Below, piece by piece: positions 14,993 through 24,933 of a stretch of DNA of 64,000 bases; position 1 is the first letter of the stretch, and each line of letters begins with the position of its first letter. The DNA comes from Ignavibacteriota bacterium (GTDB taxonomy: Bacteria; Bacteroidota; Ignavibacteria; Palsa-1295). A program made the translations under genes and the position numbers. The notes under the pieces were generated by a model. It ran no database searches and was not told the origin of the DNA. It worked only from the letters and a program-made list of their open reading frames with translations. The stretch spans positions 1 through 64,000 of the forward strand of contig PLYO01000031.1 in NCBI GenBank assembly GCA_003151825.1, in the 5' to 3' direction.

Positions 14993-15828
14993 AGCAGGTA
15001 ATCAATCCCTTCGGCGATGAGGGAATCTTTCAAAGTTCCGAGGAATGCTTCTACCGATTTCTGATAGCTTGCCTGCATCTGGTATGGCTGGGTGCGAATT
15101 TGCTCGCCGGTTTCAATATCAACAATCGTAGCGTCGGCGGTTTCCAGTTCTAAGGTTCGTTCGGCGGGATCGAGCACTTGAAATGCAATGACTTCATGTC
15201 CGGCATGTTGCATGAGCGAAAGCGGGAGCTTTATTTGGTCCGGCTCGTCTAAAAAATCGCTGATTACGATGACAAGTCCACGCCGCGTAAGTCGTTCGGC
15301 CACGCGGCGGAGCGCGGTTTCGGTGCGCGTGGCGTGCGATGGTTCCGTCGTTTGCAGCACACGCAGCATCTCCCGCAAATAACTTTGCTTGAGCCGCGCC
15401 GGCATGAAGGTGCGAAGCTCCTCATCGAAAATCGCGAGGCCAACAGCGTCTTGCTGTCGCATGAGCAAATATGCAAGCGCGGCGGCGAGCATTGTCGCGT
15501 ACTTATATTTTGTAATGCGTTTCGGATCGCTCGTGTAATTCATCGAGCGAGAAGCATCGACGATAATATGCGCCTTGAGATTCGTTTCCTCTTCGTATTG
15601 CTTGATGTAATGCCGGTCGGTACGCGCGAAAAGTTTCCAATCTATATTGCGGATGGCATCGCCCGGCAAATAGGGACGGTGCTCCGCAAACTCGACGGAA
15701 AAACCATGATACGGCGATTTATGCAAACCCGTAATAAATCCCTCCACCACGAATTTCGCGACCAGCTCCATCGAGCCGAGATTGGATGCGATTTCGGGTC
15801 GGAGATATTCGGTGGATTCGTCGGCCAT
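14923..15828 (-). CDS. DUF58 domain protein with vWA-like fold
   Basis: A 301-residue DUF58 protein. Motifs: FVVEGFITGLHKSPYHGFSV, EFAEHRPYLPGDAIRNIDWK (the DUF58 core), a MIDAS-like DASRS in AHIIVDASRSMNY, and VIVISDFLDEPDQIKLPL. Such proteins normally work with a MoxR AAA+ ATPase and vWA membrane proteins (BatA/B) in envelope stress or protein maturation; none is adjacent downstream here because the 3' side is occupied by the TA array. It is 11 bases downstream of hisC. Its C-terminus is duplicated three more times in the array. Confidence 0.92.
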   Translation of the reverse strand: MADESTEYLRPEIASNLGSMELVAKFVVEGFITGLHKSPYHGFSVEFAEHRPYLPGDAIRNIDWKLFARTDRHYIKQYEEETNLKAHIIVDASRSMNYTSDPKRITKYKYATMLAAALAYLLMRQQDAVGLAIFDEELRTFMPARLKQSYLREMLRVLQTTEPSHATRTETALRRVAERLTRRGLVIVISDFLDEPDQIKLPLSLMQHAGHEVIAFQVLDPAERTLELETADATIVDIETGEQIRTQPYQMQASYQKSVEAFLGTLKDSLIAEGIDYLLLETTTPFDRALLEYLHKRQLMG

Positions 15829-15838
15829 GGGGAAAGCG

Positions 15839-15862
15839 CTAAGTGCTGAGTGCTGAGTGCTG
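15839..15862. repeat. Heptanucleotide array forming the hisC 3' end
   Basis: Three copies of the 7-bp unit AGTGCTG run from 15842 and end in AG. On the minus strand they encode the last residues of HisC (QHSALST) and its TAG stop. Same period as the arrays at 2379, 27884, 51071 and 53984 but a different unit. Confidence 0.8.
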
Positions 15863-16960
15863 AGGAATTCGCGTCATAATTTCTTTCATTGCACGGATTG
15901 CCCGCTCATTTTCCTCCATTGTTCCGATGGAAACGCGGACGCAGTCCGGAAGTCCGGAGCCACCCAACGGACGCACGATGATGCCACGGCGTTCCATCTC
16001 TGCTACGAATTCGTTCGCCGCTTCAACGGACGCGAATGGAAGCAAAAAGAAATTAGCCGCCGTATCGGCAAACGGAATACCAAGTTCGCGGAACGCCTGT
16101 TTAAGATACTCCTTGCCGATCTGATTTATTTCGATGGTCTTGGCAAGAAATTCGTCATCGTCCAGCGCAGCAATTCCTGCGGCTTGCGCGGGCGAGCTTG
16201 GTTCGAATGGCAGCTTCACTTTCAGCATCGGCACGATAATTTCCTCCGGCCCCGTTCCGAAACCAATGCGAAGCCCTGCCAGTCCATGCGATTTTGAAAA
16301 GGTGCGAAGCGTAAAAACATTCGGGCGAATATCGTCCATCAATGTAAAATAATCCGGCACATCTGAAATTGCGAAATCGTAATAGGCCTCATCGCAAAGA
16401 ATGATAACGTCTTTAGGAACCTGATGATAAAATGCTTCGAACACCTTGCTGCCAAAAACGCTGCCCGTTGGATTGTTCGGATTTGCGAGATAGATGAGCT
16501 TCGTGTTTTCTGAAATACAATTGACAATTGCATTTAAATCATAAGCAAAATCGCGCATGGGAACTGTAATGAGCTTGAGGCCAATCGCATGCGCAAGCAC
16601 ATAGAAACCAGTAAACGTCCCATCGCTCGTCAGGACTTCATCGCCTTTTTCGAGAAACGTCCGCATGAGCGTGTTCATCACGCCCTCGCTACCAGAACCG
16701 GCGATTACCTGATTGATGGAGAGCCGATACTTTTTCGCAATCGCTTCGCGCAACGATTTTCCACCGTTCGGATAATGATGGATTCCGGCAAGCGCGTGAC
16801 TCACAGCTTCCATTGCCTTCGGCGATGGGCCGAGGGGATTCTCGTTCGAGGCGAGCTTAATCACATCGGCCAGACCGTGCTCGGCCATGACCTCTTCGAT
16901 CGGTTTGCCAGGTTTATAGGCCTGAAGCGCTGCAATATGCGCGGGAGGGGTAATTTTCAT
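15839..16960 (-). CDS. hisC: Histidinol-phosphate aminotransferase
   Basis: HisC converts imidazole-acetol phosphate to histidinol phosphate with glutamate as donor. The 373-residue PLP enzyme, started at MKITPPAHIAALQAYKPGKP, shows IKLASNENPLGPSPKAMEAV, HHYPNGGKSLREAIAKKY, GSGSEGVMNTLMRTFLEKGD, YLANPNNPTGSVF, LCDEAYYDF and the Schiff-base Lys in TFSKSHGLAGLRIGFG. An upstream ATG at 17014 is unlikely. The C-terminal residues and stop are made by the heptanucleotide repeat. No other his gene is nearby. Confidence 0.93.
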   Translation of the reverse strand: MKITPPAHIAALQAYKPGKPIEEVMAEHGLADVIKLASNENPLGPSPKAMEAVSHALAGIHHYPNGGKSLREAIAKKYRLSINQVIAGSGSEGVMNTLMRTFLEKGDEVLTSDGTFTGFYVLAHAIGLKLITVPMRDFAYDLNAIVNCISENTKLIYLANPNNPTGSVFGSKVFEAFYHQVPKDVIILCDEAYYDFAISDVPDYFTLMDDIRPNVFTLRTFSKSHGLAGLRIGFGTGPEEIIVPMLKVKLPFEPSSPAQAAGIAALDDDEFLAKTIEINQIGKEYLKQAFRELGIPFADTAANFFLLPFASVEAANEFVAEMERRGIIVRPLGGSGLPDCVRVSIGTMEENERAIRAMKEIMTRIPQHSALST

Positions 16961-17108
16961 CTTTCGAGAACCGTGTTCGGCTCGGAAACGAAGAGCGCGG
17001 CGATTGTGTCTCACAAATCATCATACACTTGGCATAAAGAAAAGAAGTGGTATTTCTTGCATTTCCAACCATTATTTTGTATATTTGTGGGGCTTTAGGG
17101 ATTATTAG

Positions 17109-17855
17109 ATGATTAATTTACGCCGGGCGACTTTTTTTGCCACCCTTTTTTTCATGGGCCTTCTGGCCCTGAGCGGGTGCCGTACCTCTCAGCAGCAAGC
17201 GCATCGCGCGAATGCAGGAAAGAATGCCTCGGGCGGTCCCGCGCTTTCGCGGCAAATGGATTCGCTGCTACTCATCGAGCAAAAGCTCATCGAGGTCATC
17301 GATTCTATGACGGATCTCGTCAAGGCCGACCATGCCCGCATCCGCGCGCTCGAAGAGCATACGCAGACGATGCAAACGTCCTCCGCCACGCCATTACCCC
17401 CGAACGATCCTTACCCGTCCCCTGCAACCGAGGAGCCGCATGAGACTTACGTACCGCCAGCCGCTACCACTTCCGCAGCATTTCAGGAACGCTACAATTC
17501 CGCACTTCATCTTTACAACGAAAATAATTTTAAAGAAGCGCTGGGAGAATTTAAATCCCTCGAGCAAGACGACCCTAACGGTACCTACGCCGGGAATTAT
17601 AAATATTGGGAAGGCGAATGTTATTACGCCGAAAAGCGCTATAACATGGCGGTGCAAACGTTCGGGAAGGTGCTCGAATCGTTTCCTAATTCTATAAAGG
17701 TCGCGGCTGCCGAGTTCAAGATCGGAGAATGCTACGAACGGCTGAATTTACCGCAAAGCGCACGCGCGGCCTACGAGCACCTTATAGCCGATTACCCAAG
17801 TTCGGAATACCGCGCCCGCGCCGAGGCACGACTAAAAGCTTTGAAAGATGAATAA
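17109..17855 (+). CDS. TPR lipoprotein, YbgF/CpoB-like
   Basis: A 248-residue lipoprotein with signal and lipobox LLALSGC (Cys ~25), a coiled-coil segment (~residues 50-85, LLLIEQKLIEVIDSMTDLVK), a Pro/Thr-rich linker and at residues ~120-248 three tetratricopeptide repeats (ALHLYNENNFKEALGEFKSL; YWEGECYYAEKRYNMAVQTF; FKIGECYERLNLPQSARAAY). This is the domain order of YbgF/CpoB, a Tol-Pal-associated coordinator of cell constriction. It overlaps the next gene by eight bases, and a smaller relative follows at 18709. Confidence 0.82.
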   Translation: MINLRRATFFATLFFMGLLALSGCRTSQQQAHRANAGKNASGGPALSRQMDSLLLIEQKLIEVIDSMTDLVKADHARIRALEEHTQTMQTSSATPLPPNDPYPSPATEEPHETYVPPAATTSAAFQERYNSALHLYNENNFKEALGEFKSLEQDDPNGTYAGNYKYWEGECYYAEKRYNMAVQTFGKVLESFPNSIKVAAAEFKIGECYERLNLPQSARAAYEHLIADYPSSEYRARAEARLKALKDE

Positions 17856-18699
17856 AAAAAATATGATACGACCCATTCGCCTTTTTTGCCGCATCGCCTT
17901 TCCTTTGGCGTTGGCTTTTAGCACAAGCGCGCGCGCGCAGGACGCCGATCAGCCATCCGGCGAGCTTCCGACGCTCTTTAGCGTCAAGGCCAGCGCCGGT
18001 TTTGGCCTGGGGCGCGCCACGCAGCTCTATGGCTACGATGGCAATTCCGAAGTATGGTGGAGCACCGGGCAAGGAGCGAAAATGAACATCGCGCTCGATC
18101 TACCCATTCTGCCCATCGACGTCGTCGATTCCGCGGGCAGCAATAGCGGAACCGTTCCCGTTGTGGGCTTGGAACTCGAAGCCGCTTCCGGTTACGATCT
18201 CTCGACGGGTGGCACAACGAACGATCCCATTGGAGGCGGATCTATTCAAACGACCACACGCACCTCCTCTTACATCCCGGTCACGTTAGGCTTGAACGCG
18301 CGCACTAATTTTGGCGGAGGCTTGCCTTCGGTTTATATTGGCGCGGGCGGCGGCGTATGGATCGTGGGAGATTACGAGGAGGACGTTAGCTTCTCGAACA
18401 ATGCTTCCGGAAGCTTCACGCGCCAAATGCACCCGCCCATCCCCTTCGGGTTGTATGGCGCAATCGGATTTGAATTGCCGCTCGCATACGATCCCGACGC
18501 CGGCAACAGCATGTTCGATCTTTTCGCCGAAGTGCGCCTGACGGAAATGACCACGTATATTTATAGCTACGATGTAACCGGAGGGGGTCAGACCTCCACG
18601 CTAAGCACGCTTTCGGATCCGTATCTCTCTCTGAAGGACCAAGCGCGTTCGGCTTCGAATGTTTCGCTCTCACTCGGATTCAAATTCAATCTTTATTAA
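17848..18699 (+). CDS. Predicted outer-membrane beta-barrel protein
   Basis: A 283-residue protein with a signal peptide (MIRPIRLFCRIAFPLALAFS ending ARA-QD) and repeated alternating hydrophobic/Gly strands (VKASAGFGLGRATQLYG, YIPVTLGLNARTNFGGG, VYIGAGGGVWIVGDYE) ending in VSLSLGFKFNLY, a terminal aromatic strand as in outer-membrane barrels. Located between the two TPR lipoproteins, with an 8-base overlap on the upstream one. Function unknown; a porin-like or OmpW/OprF-like barrel is possible. Confidence 0.7.
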   Translation: MNKKNMIRPIRLFCRIAFPLALAFSTSARAQDADQPSGELPTLFSVKASAGFGLGRATQLYGYDGNSEVWWSTGQGAKMNIALDLPILPIDVVDSAGSNSGTVPVVGLELEAASGYDLSTGGTTNDPIGGGSIQTTTRTSSYIPVTLGLNARTNFGGGLPSVYIGAGGGVWIVGDYEEDVSFSNNASGSFTRQMHPPIPFGLYGAIGFELPLAYDPDAGNSMFDLFAEVRLTEMTTYIYSYDVTGGGQTSTLSTLSDPYLSLKDQARSASNVSLSLGFKFNLY

Positions 18700-18708
18700 G
18701 AGGCGCCC

Positions 18709-19380
18709 ATGCTACCACATAAATCACGCTTTATATTTTTTGGATTCCTCGCATTCTCTTTGGGCTTTGTCTCATGCCGTTCTTCAAGAACGAACAAGAC
18801 GAATGCGACGCATAATAAAACAACAGCGCCAGCAAATGATACTGGCACGCCGAGCGCACGAACCGTCCTAACTCGAGCCGATAGCGCCCTTGCCCGCGTG
18901 AATCAACTTTCGGATGAGGATCGCGAAGCCGCGCCGATGGCTGAGCCATCCGGCGAGCCTAATTTCGCACCACCCCGCACAGCCTGGGGCGCTCCTAACG
19001 TGCCGCAGCCAAATCTGACCGATTACGGTCTCTACGAAGCCGCGCTCGGCTCGTACAATGGCCGTAAGTACGACGAAGCCATCGCGCTGTTTTCTCAAAT
19101 AGTTACCAAAGGGCGTCCGCCCGAACTTGTTCCGAACGCTTATTATTGGATGGGTGAAGCTTTCTATGCCGAAAGCCGCTACGCGGAATCCATCCCCTAT
19201 TTCGAATACGTTACCCACGTCGGACCGCAATACAAACGCGAGATGGCGTTCTTCAAGCTTTCACGCGCCGCGCTGCATCTCGGCAACAAGCAGGACGCCA
19301 ATATGTATTACGAGCGGCTCCGCAACGAGTATCCGCGCAGCCAATATATTGCCACGCTGAAGAAACTCGGAGCGCGATAA
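18709..19380 (+). CDS. TPR lipoprotein
   Basis: A 223-residue protein with signal peptide and lipobox LGFVSC, a low-complexity Thr/Asn region and then TPR units (YEAALGSYNGRKYDEAIALF; YYWMGEAFYAESRYAESIPY; FFKLSRAALHLGNKQDANMY) ending YPRSQYIATLKKLGAR. It is similar in plan to the protein at 17109 but lacks the coiled coil. Likely exported to the periplasmic face of the membrane and co-transcribed with 17109 and 17848. Confidence 0.78.
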   Translation: MLPHKSRFIFFGFLAFSLGFVSCRSSRTNKTNATHNKTTAPANDTGTPSARTVLTRADSALARVNQLSDEDREAAPMAEPSGEPNFAPPRTAWGAPNVPQPNLTDYGLYEAALGSYNGRKYDEAIALFSQIVTKGRPPELVPNAYYWMGEAFYAESRYAESIPYFEYVTHVGPQYKREMAFFKLSRAALHLGNKQDANMYYERLRNEYPRSQYIATLKKLGAR

Positions 19381-19443
19381 TCTACCCGAATTCTTTCGGG
19401 ATGACTTCGGGTTGTGGATTAGCCCATTAGGGCTGGTCTTTCC

Positions 19444-21105
19444 ATGGTCTTACTTTTTCGCGAGCGGATCGTTTGCATTATTGCCTCGGCACTGAGCCTT
19501 GTGCTGGCTCTCACGCCCACCGTATTGCGTGCGCAACTTATTCCTCACATTGCATTCAACCACACTTATGGCGGCCTTCGGGAGGATGAAGGCTGCGGCA
19601 CCATAGTCCAGACCGGCGATAGCGGCTTCGTCGTGGCGGGTTATACGGGCGATACTGTCGAACCGGGGCTTCCCGATTATCACGGCGGCTTCGAAGACGC
19701 ATGGATAATCAAACTCGATAACGCCGGAAACATCGTCTGGCAAAAATGTCTCGGCGGGAGCAAGCAGGAAGAATGCAATTCGATGATCCAGACGAGGGAC
19801 GGCGGATATTGCCTCGCTATTCGAACGGAATCATTCGACGGGGATGTCGTCGAAATCGACAGCGCTTACGGCGGTGGCAGTGATGGATGGATCGTCAAGC
19901 TGACGCCCGATCACCAAATCCAGTGGGCAACGGTCATCGGTGGCTCCAATTGGGACGACGTGCTCGGCATCATCCAGTCAGATGATGGTGGCTATGCCGT
20001 TGCCGGGTACACCGAGTCAAACGACGGATGTGTTACAGGTCATTACGGCGGAGACAGTGTCCAAGACGATGACGCATGGATCACAAAACTCGATGATTCC
20101 GGCAAAGTTCAGTGGTCGAAATGCTATGGCGGTTTGGAACAAGATTGGGCCGAATCCATCGTGCAAACTCCGGACCACGGCTACTGCTTTGCCGGCTTCA
20201 CCTATTCGCATGACGGCGATGTTTCCGGTCTGCACGGCTACCCTTTGCATACAAGCTCCGATGCGTGGGTGGTAAAACTCGACTCCGCCGGCAACATCGA
20301 GTGGCAGAAATGCTTAGGCGGCGACAGCACCGACTGGGCCACGTCAATCGCGCTGACATCCGATAGCGGCTTCATCATTACAGGCGGCACCTATTCCAAC
20401 GATGGCGACGTCACCGGAAACCACGGCGGCGGCGATGAGTGGGTCGTGAAACTTACCGCATCCGGAAAAATCCAATGGCAAAGATCTCTCGGAGGAGACA
20501 CTACGGATAGAGGATGGTCCGTCAAGCAAACTTCCGATGGTGGTTACATCACGGCTGGCATGACCATGTCTAACAACGGCGATGTCTCCGGCAATCATGA
20601 CGGGGGCGACGCATGGATTGTCAAACTCGATGCGAATGGTACCACCGAGTGGCAGAAATGCCTCGGAGGTACCAAGCTCGATGTCGGCTATAACGTCATT
20701 CAGTTGACGAATGACGACTACGCCTTCACCGGCTGGACTGGGTCCTCGAACGGAGATATTCTGTTCAATCATGGGAATGTGGATATGTGGGTCGTAACAT
20801 TAAGCAACAGCTCCTCTGTCACGAATGGGACCATCCCATTACCTGGCTCGATTTCGCTTTATCCTCAGCCCGCAACTAACTCAATTACAATAGATTACAA
20901 TATCCAATCGGCAACATCGAATTTACGGATTGAAGTACGTAACGTCCTCGGCATGATCGTCTCTCGCACTGACGAAAACCCAGGCCTATACGGCCCCCAT
21001 GAAGCGCAGCTCGATCTCACCGGCCTCATGCCCGGCTGCTATTTCGTTTCGATTTCCGGGCCGGGATTTTCCGCGTCCGCGCCGTTTCAGGTTATACCGA
21101 GGTAA
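19444..21105 (+). CDS. T9SS-secreted repeat protein
   Basis: A 553-residue secreted protein. After the signal peptide (ending VLRAQ) it has eight or so repeats of about 55 residues with the pattern G-G-x5-D-x-x-x-S-I-x-Q-T-x-D-x-G-Y-x-x-A-G-x-T, each ending DAWIVKLDxxGxIxWQKCLG; this is a beta-propeller-like arrangement. The last ~85 residues, SLYPQPATNSITIDYNIQSA onward to GCYFVSISGPGFSAS, form a type IX (Por) secretion sorting domain, which anchors the protein to the cell surface after outer-membrane passage. A weak 65-base gap with an inverted repeat precedes it. Confidence 0.88.
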   Translation: MVLLFRERIVCIIASALSLVLALTPTVLRAQLIPHIAFNHTYGGLREDEGCGTIVQTGDSGFVVAGYTGDTVEPGLPDYHGGFEDAWIIKLDNAGNIVWQKCLGGSKQEECNSMIQTRDGGYCLAIRTESFDGDVVEIDSAYGGGSDGWIVKLTPDHQIQWATVIGGSNWDDVLGIIQSDDGGYAVAGYTESNDGCVTGHYGGDSVQDDDAWITKLDDSGKVQWSKCYGGLEQDWAESIVQTPDHGYCFAGFTYSHDGDVSGLHGYPLHTSSDAWVVKLDSAGNIEWQKCLGGDSTDWATSIALTSDSGFIITGGTYSNDGDVTGNHGGGDEWVVKLTASGKIQWQRSLGGDTTDRGWSVKQTSDGGYITAGMTMSNNGDVSGNHDGGDAWIVKLDANGTTEWQKCLGGTKLDVGYNVIQLTNDDYAFTGWTGSSNGDILFNHGNVDMWVVTLSNSSSVTNGTIPLPGSISLYPQPATNSITIDYNIQSATSNLRIEVRNVLGMIVSRTDENPGLYGPHEAQLDLTGLMPGCYFVSISGPGFSASAPFQVIPR

Positions 21106-21130
21106 TGCGCGTATTGTATTATAGAATGCG

Positions 21131-24100
21131 TCAGTGTTGAACTACGAATGAACGTGAAATCTCTTCGCGGGTTTGCTGGAACCCTCGTTCAAGATACAGG
21201 AAATATTCCCCGGATGCGAGCGAGCTTACCGAGAGACAGATGGGAGAGGATTGCGTGGCGCCCTGACTCGCTAAAGTACCCCTCGCATTGAATACATACC
21301 ATCGCACGCTACGGTCGAGCGCGGTGGTATCGAGAGAATATCCTACTTCTATCGTTCTCGCCGCCGGGTTTGGGTCGATGCTTGAGATCGCAAGTATATG
21401 AGTTGCCATGAACCTGCTCAAAAGCGAATCGCCACATCCGAGCGTAAGCGCGAAGCGGCTCGCGTTGGACGAAGAAAGAGAATAATCAAGACAGTCCGCA
21501 GTGAATGAAGAACTTGCCATCGAAGTGAGCGCAATATCCGTCGCGAGCGAATCCGAGACGAACGGCCTCGCAATAACCCGAAGCGCTTCGGACATGTTGT
21601 TATCTTGCGAAGCGGCGAGGAATGTTGCAAGGTTGATCGAAATGTCTATCGTGATCGTGTCGGCAATCATGTTCCATTGCTTGACGTCGATCGCCTGGTC
21701 GGACACTTCGACATTAATAGGGGCAAGCACGTCCGTGTTACAAACGATTTTAAATTCCATCGGGAGCGTGCCTCTTTGCGGAGCTTGGGGTATGTTCGAT
21801 ACCGAAAGATCGAGCGGGATTGTCACCGTATCGAGCACACCGGCCGAAAGCGGAATTGGCGGAGCGATTTCCGCGCGGAATGCCGCGCGTGGCAGACCAT
21901 TCCCGTTCAATTGGATGGTGGTGTCGTGCTCATGACCATTTGCATCGGAATAAAAAATAGTGGCGCTGCCGCTTGCAGCACCGGAAGCAGCGGGAGAAAA
22001 TGTAAACGGAAGCCTTGCGCTCGAATCATGCGAGAGCATTTGTGGAAGCGTTGCTTCGAGCGGCGAAAAAATGCCCGAGGGTCCTGATTTCATAGAATCG
22101 ACACGAATCCACGCGCAACTCGAATTCGAGAATGCAACCGAGGAAGTGTCGAGTCCGCAATTTGCGACAGCGCCCTGGAATTCGATCGTCGTTGTAGCGA
22201 GCGCGACGCGTGGCGAATCGGGTATGCCGGTCGCGGTGAATTCGATTTGCGAACTGCCGCCATTCGTCGTGATTGCTAACGAAGCGAGATAATTACGGAG
22301 CGAATCCGGCGCGCAGGTAAATCGCAAGACTTCCGAATCTCCTCTCGGAAGATTTTTTGGCAAAATCGTATCAAGTCCGAACACGCGTACGTCTCCATGG
22401 GGCTGGAACTTTAAGAAGCGAAGCGTATCGCACGCATCGTTGAAGATGGTAAGCTGCGCAGTGCTGTCCGCGCATAGAGCGACGTTGCCGAATGTGAGCG
22501 AGGAGTCGGAAAGTTTGAGGTGCGAAGGTATGCCGGTCCCCGAAAATGAGATTTGCGAACCGTTGGCATTGGTCGTGATTTTAAGCGAAGCCAGATAATT
22601 TCGAAGGGAGTCCGGAGCGAAGGCGAAGTGGAGCACTTCCGAATCTCCAGGTGGCAGATTTTGTGGCAAAGTCGTACCCAGTCCAAATGCGCTTACGTCT
22701 CCATTCGGCTGATACCGTACAAAGCGAAGTGTATCGCATCCATCGTTATAGATGGTAAGCTGCGTGGTACTGTCCGCGCAAACTGCGACGCTTCCGAATG
22801 CGAGCGAGGAATCGGATAGCTCGTAATGAGCTGGTCCGGGGCGAATGATACCCGAGATAGCGAGCGTCGTATCATAAGCAACGGTGTCGTTTAATTCAAA
22901 AACGCGATAATAGAAATGCAGAACGCCCGATGCCGTGCCGGGAGCGTGCGCAGTAAGCCCTACGCCAACGTCCTTCGATTGAAATTGATCGAGTATCGCT
23001 GGGAAACCGCCCGAACCTGACAATAAAAACGCGGAGCCGGAATCGAGCAATAACGAATCGAGGATGAGTGGGTTGCAACCAGGGTTGAGAATCCTGAGCA
23101 GCCCGATTCCCGTATCGCAAGCGGTTGCGAATACCGTGTCCATAATAAGGCCGAGGGCCGCTTTCGGCTCGATGGCTCTGGCCGAGATCGGAATCGTATC
23201 GTTTCCGTCATTGGTCTGAACGATCAGAATTGCGCTGTTGCCTCCGTTCGTAAGGGGTTGGTATCGTAAAATTATGAGTGCGGTGTCGCCAGCTACCAGT
23301 ATTTTGGGAGAAGCGTTTGCAAAGAATATAGAAGTGTCTCCGGCGAGGGCAACGCCGTCAAATTCCAGTTCATCGCATCCATCGTTGCGGAGCGTGAGCG
23401 TGTCGTAGCCGAGTGCGCCGGGGCATAGCGTTAGCGATCCAAAATCGAGCGAATTTGGAGAGATCGTGCGGCCATGCGGCCCGGGAAAAACAACGAACGT
23501 AACCGGAGCCGAATCGTCATAATCCAGCCCACCCCATCGCTGGCGTATATGTAGTAACTCGGTGAACGTTCCGGTTTCGAATGGCGATACCGATGCTTGA
23601 ATTGTTAAACTGGAGTCACTCGATGTGAGGTTCGAGACCGAGAGGTGTACCCCGCCCGAGTCATTGCCCGTGAGATACATCGTGTCTAACAGATACGCAT
23701 AGCATGCCGCGGGAATGGTCGCGACCACGAACTTTGAAGAGTCGCAAAGCCCGATTTGAATGGTATCCGGCGATATAACCGGCGCGGGTATTTGAATGTT
23801 TGCGATTGCGGTATCGTCGGAAAATTTCCACACATTCCCCAGCGAATCCGAGGCGATGATCGTCGTGTCATTAACGACGGTAAGCGTGCGTGAATCCGCT
23901 ACGCTCGAAGGCCCGCCAATGACGTTCCAAGTCGCGCCCTGGTCGGTTGAACGGATAACCCCCTCGGTCATCGTTTGGCAATAGATGCCGTGAGTTGAAA
24001 CCACGATGCCGCCCGTGAGAAACCGTCTGGGAGCAGTGAAGACTGTGTCCCACGACACCCCCCCATCGGCTGACCTGAGAATATAACCATTGAAAAGGTT

Positions 24101-24862
24101 AAAGGCATAATAATTTTCGTTTGCTACATACAGGATGTTATCGTCACAGGAATCGACCGCCATCGTAAAACAATCGTTACCGAATTTACCGCCAGGTTCC
24201 CTCCAGGTTTGGCCGCGATCTGTCGTGAGCCACAGGTCATTTAATAATAATTCCTGTCCACCGGATCCGGTGGACACAAAAGTGTCCACCATATAGTAAC
24301 ACTTGTTTCGATCATGGTTTGTCCTCACGCAGAAAACAGCGTTCGTGGGCGAAACCTGCCATGAAGTGTCAACCGTCGCGCGTTCCGCTGCTCCAGCTCC
24401 ACCCACCACGAACATCCCTGCATTCTCACTGTCGAGGAGAACGGCGGACCAACTCGGGCCTGCTCCCGGGACAGAGAGCCAATGCTGACCTCCGTCGGAA
24501 GTGAGAAAGACGCCGCCGCCATCGCTCACGATTCCATGATTGGTGTCGGAAAAGTCAATATCGGTGATCCCAAACCAGGGCGACGAGGAGTTGATTGGGG
24601 GAAGTGAAAGCTGTGTTGTCCAGGTTTTTCCGGTATCCGTCGAAAGATAAAGTTTGTCCCTGCCAAACCACAATTTTCCATTGCGGAATGCGAGGGCTCC
24701 TGTCTCGGAAAGATAATTTCCCGGTCCGGCTCGGGCGAGCTGCGTCCATTGCGATGTTGCGTCTTGCGCAGAAATTTGCGTGAGCACGAGCAGTACCATC
24801 AGTCGTATGAAATAACGCGCTCGGATAACGAAGCACGACCTGTGTAACTTATGGACTCTCAT
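21131..24862 (-). CDS. Large T9SS-secreted protein, YCF48 and choice-of-anchor domains
   Basis: A 1243-residue secreted protein. Start MRVHKLHRSCFVIRARYFIR gives a signal peptide ending ISAQD. Residues ~30-400 are a YCF48/BNR-type propeller (repeated LTSDGGQHWLSV, WLTTDRGQTWREPGG, RSTDQGATWNVIGG). Residues ~430-1000 are choice-of-anchor (ASPM-SPD-2-Hydin-like) Ig modules; two of them, each beginning ELSDSSLAFGSVAVCADST or KLSDSSLTFGNVALCADST, are near-identical tandem copies (DNA ~22290-22840). The C-terminus (ISSIDPNPAARTIEVGYSLD to the end) is a T9SS sorting domain. Relatives lie at 35112 and 47419. Confidence 0.87.
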   Translation of the reverse strand: MRVHKLHRSCFVIRARYFIRLMVLLVLTQISAQDATSQWTQLARAGPGNYLSETGALAFRNGKLWFGRDKLYLSTDTGKTWTTQLSLPPINSSSPWFGITDIDFSDTNHGIVSDGGGVFLTSDGGQHWLSVPGAGPSWSAVLLDSENAGMFVVGGAGAAERATVDTSWQVSPTNAVFCVRTNHDRNKCYYMVDTFVSTGSGGQELLLNDLWLTTDRGQTWREPGGKFGNDCFTMAVDSCDDNILYVANENYYAFNLFNGYILRSADGGVSWDTVFTAPRRFLTGGIVVSTHGIYCQTMTEGVIRSTDQGATWNVIGGPSSVADSRTLTVVNDTTIIASDSLGNVWKFSDDTAIANIQIPAPVISPDTIQIGLCDSSKFVVATIPAACYAYLLDTMYLTGNDSGGVHLSVSNLTSSDSSLTIQASVSPFETGTFTELLHIRQRWGGLDYDDSAPVTFVVFPGPHGRTISPNSLDFGSLTLCPGALGYDTLTLRNDGCDELEFDGVALAGDTSIFFANASPKILVAGDTALIILRYQPLTNGGNSAILIVQTNDGNDTIPISARAIEPKAALGLIMDTVFATACDTGIGLLRILNPGCNPLILDSLLLDSGSAFLLSGSGGFPAILDQFQSKDVGVGLTAHAPGTASGVLHFYYRVFELNDTVAYDTTLAISGIIRPGPAHYELSDSSLAFGSVAVCADSTTQLTIYNDGCDTLRFVRYQPNGDVSAFGLGTTLPQNLPPGDSEVLHFAFAPDSLRNYLASLKITTNANGSQISFSGTGIPSHLKLSDSSLTFGNVALCADSTAQLTIFNDACDTLRFLKFQPHGDVRVFGLDTILPKNLPRGDSEVLRFTCAPDSLRNYLASLAITTNGGSSQIEFTATGIPDSPRVALATTTIEFQGAVANCGLDTSSVAFSNSSCAWIRVDSMKSGPSGIFSPLEATLPQMLSHDSSARLPFTFSPAASGAASGSATIFYSDANGHEHDTTIQLNGNGLPRAAFRAEIAPPIPLSAGVLDTVTIPLDLSVSNIPQAPQRGTLPMEFKIVCNTDVLAPINVEVSDQAIDVKQWNMIADTITIDISINLATFLAASQDNNMSEALRVIARPFVSDSLATDIALTSMASSSFTADCLDYSLSSSNASRFALTLGCGDSLLSRFMATHILAISSIDPNPAARTIEVGYSLDTTALDRSVRWYVFNARGTLASQGATQSSPICLSVSSLASGEYFLYLERGFQQTREEISRSFVVQH

Positions 24863-24933
24863 AACTTTATAGCAATGCAATGAAACCATCATGAAAAGGC
24901 AGTAGTAGGTGATAAGGTTGCACCCTATGAGCA

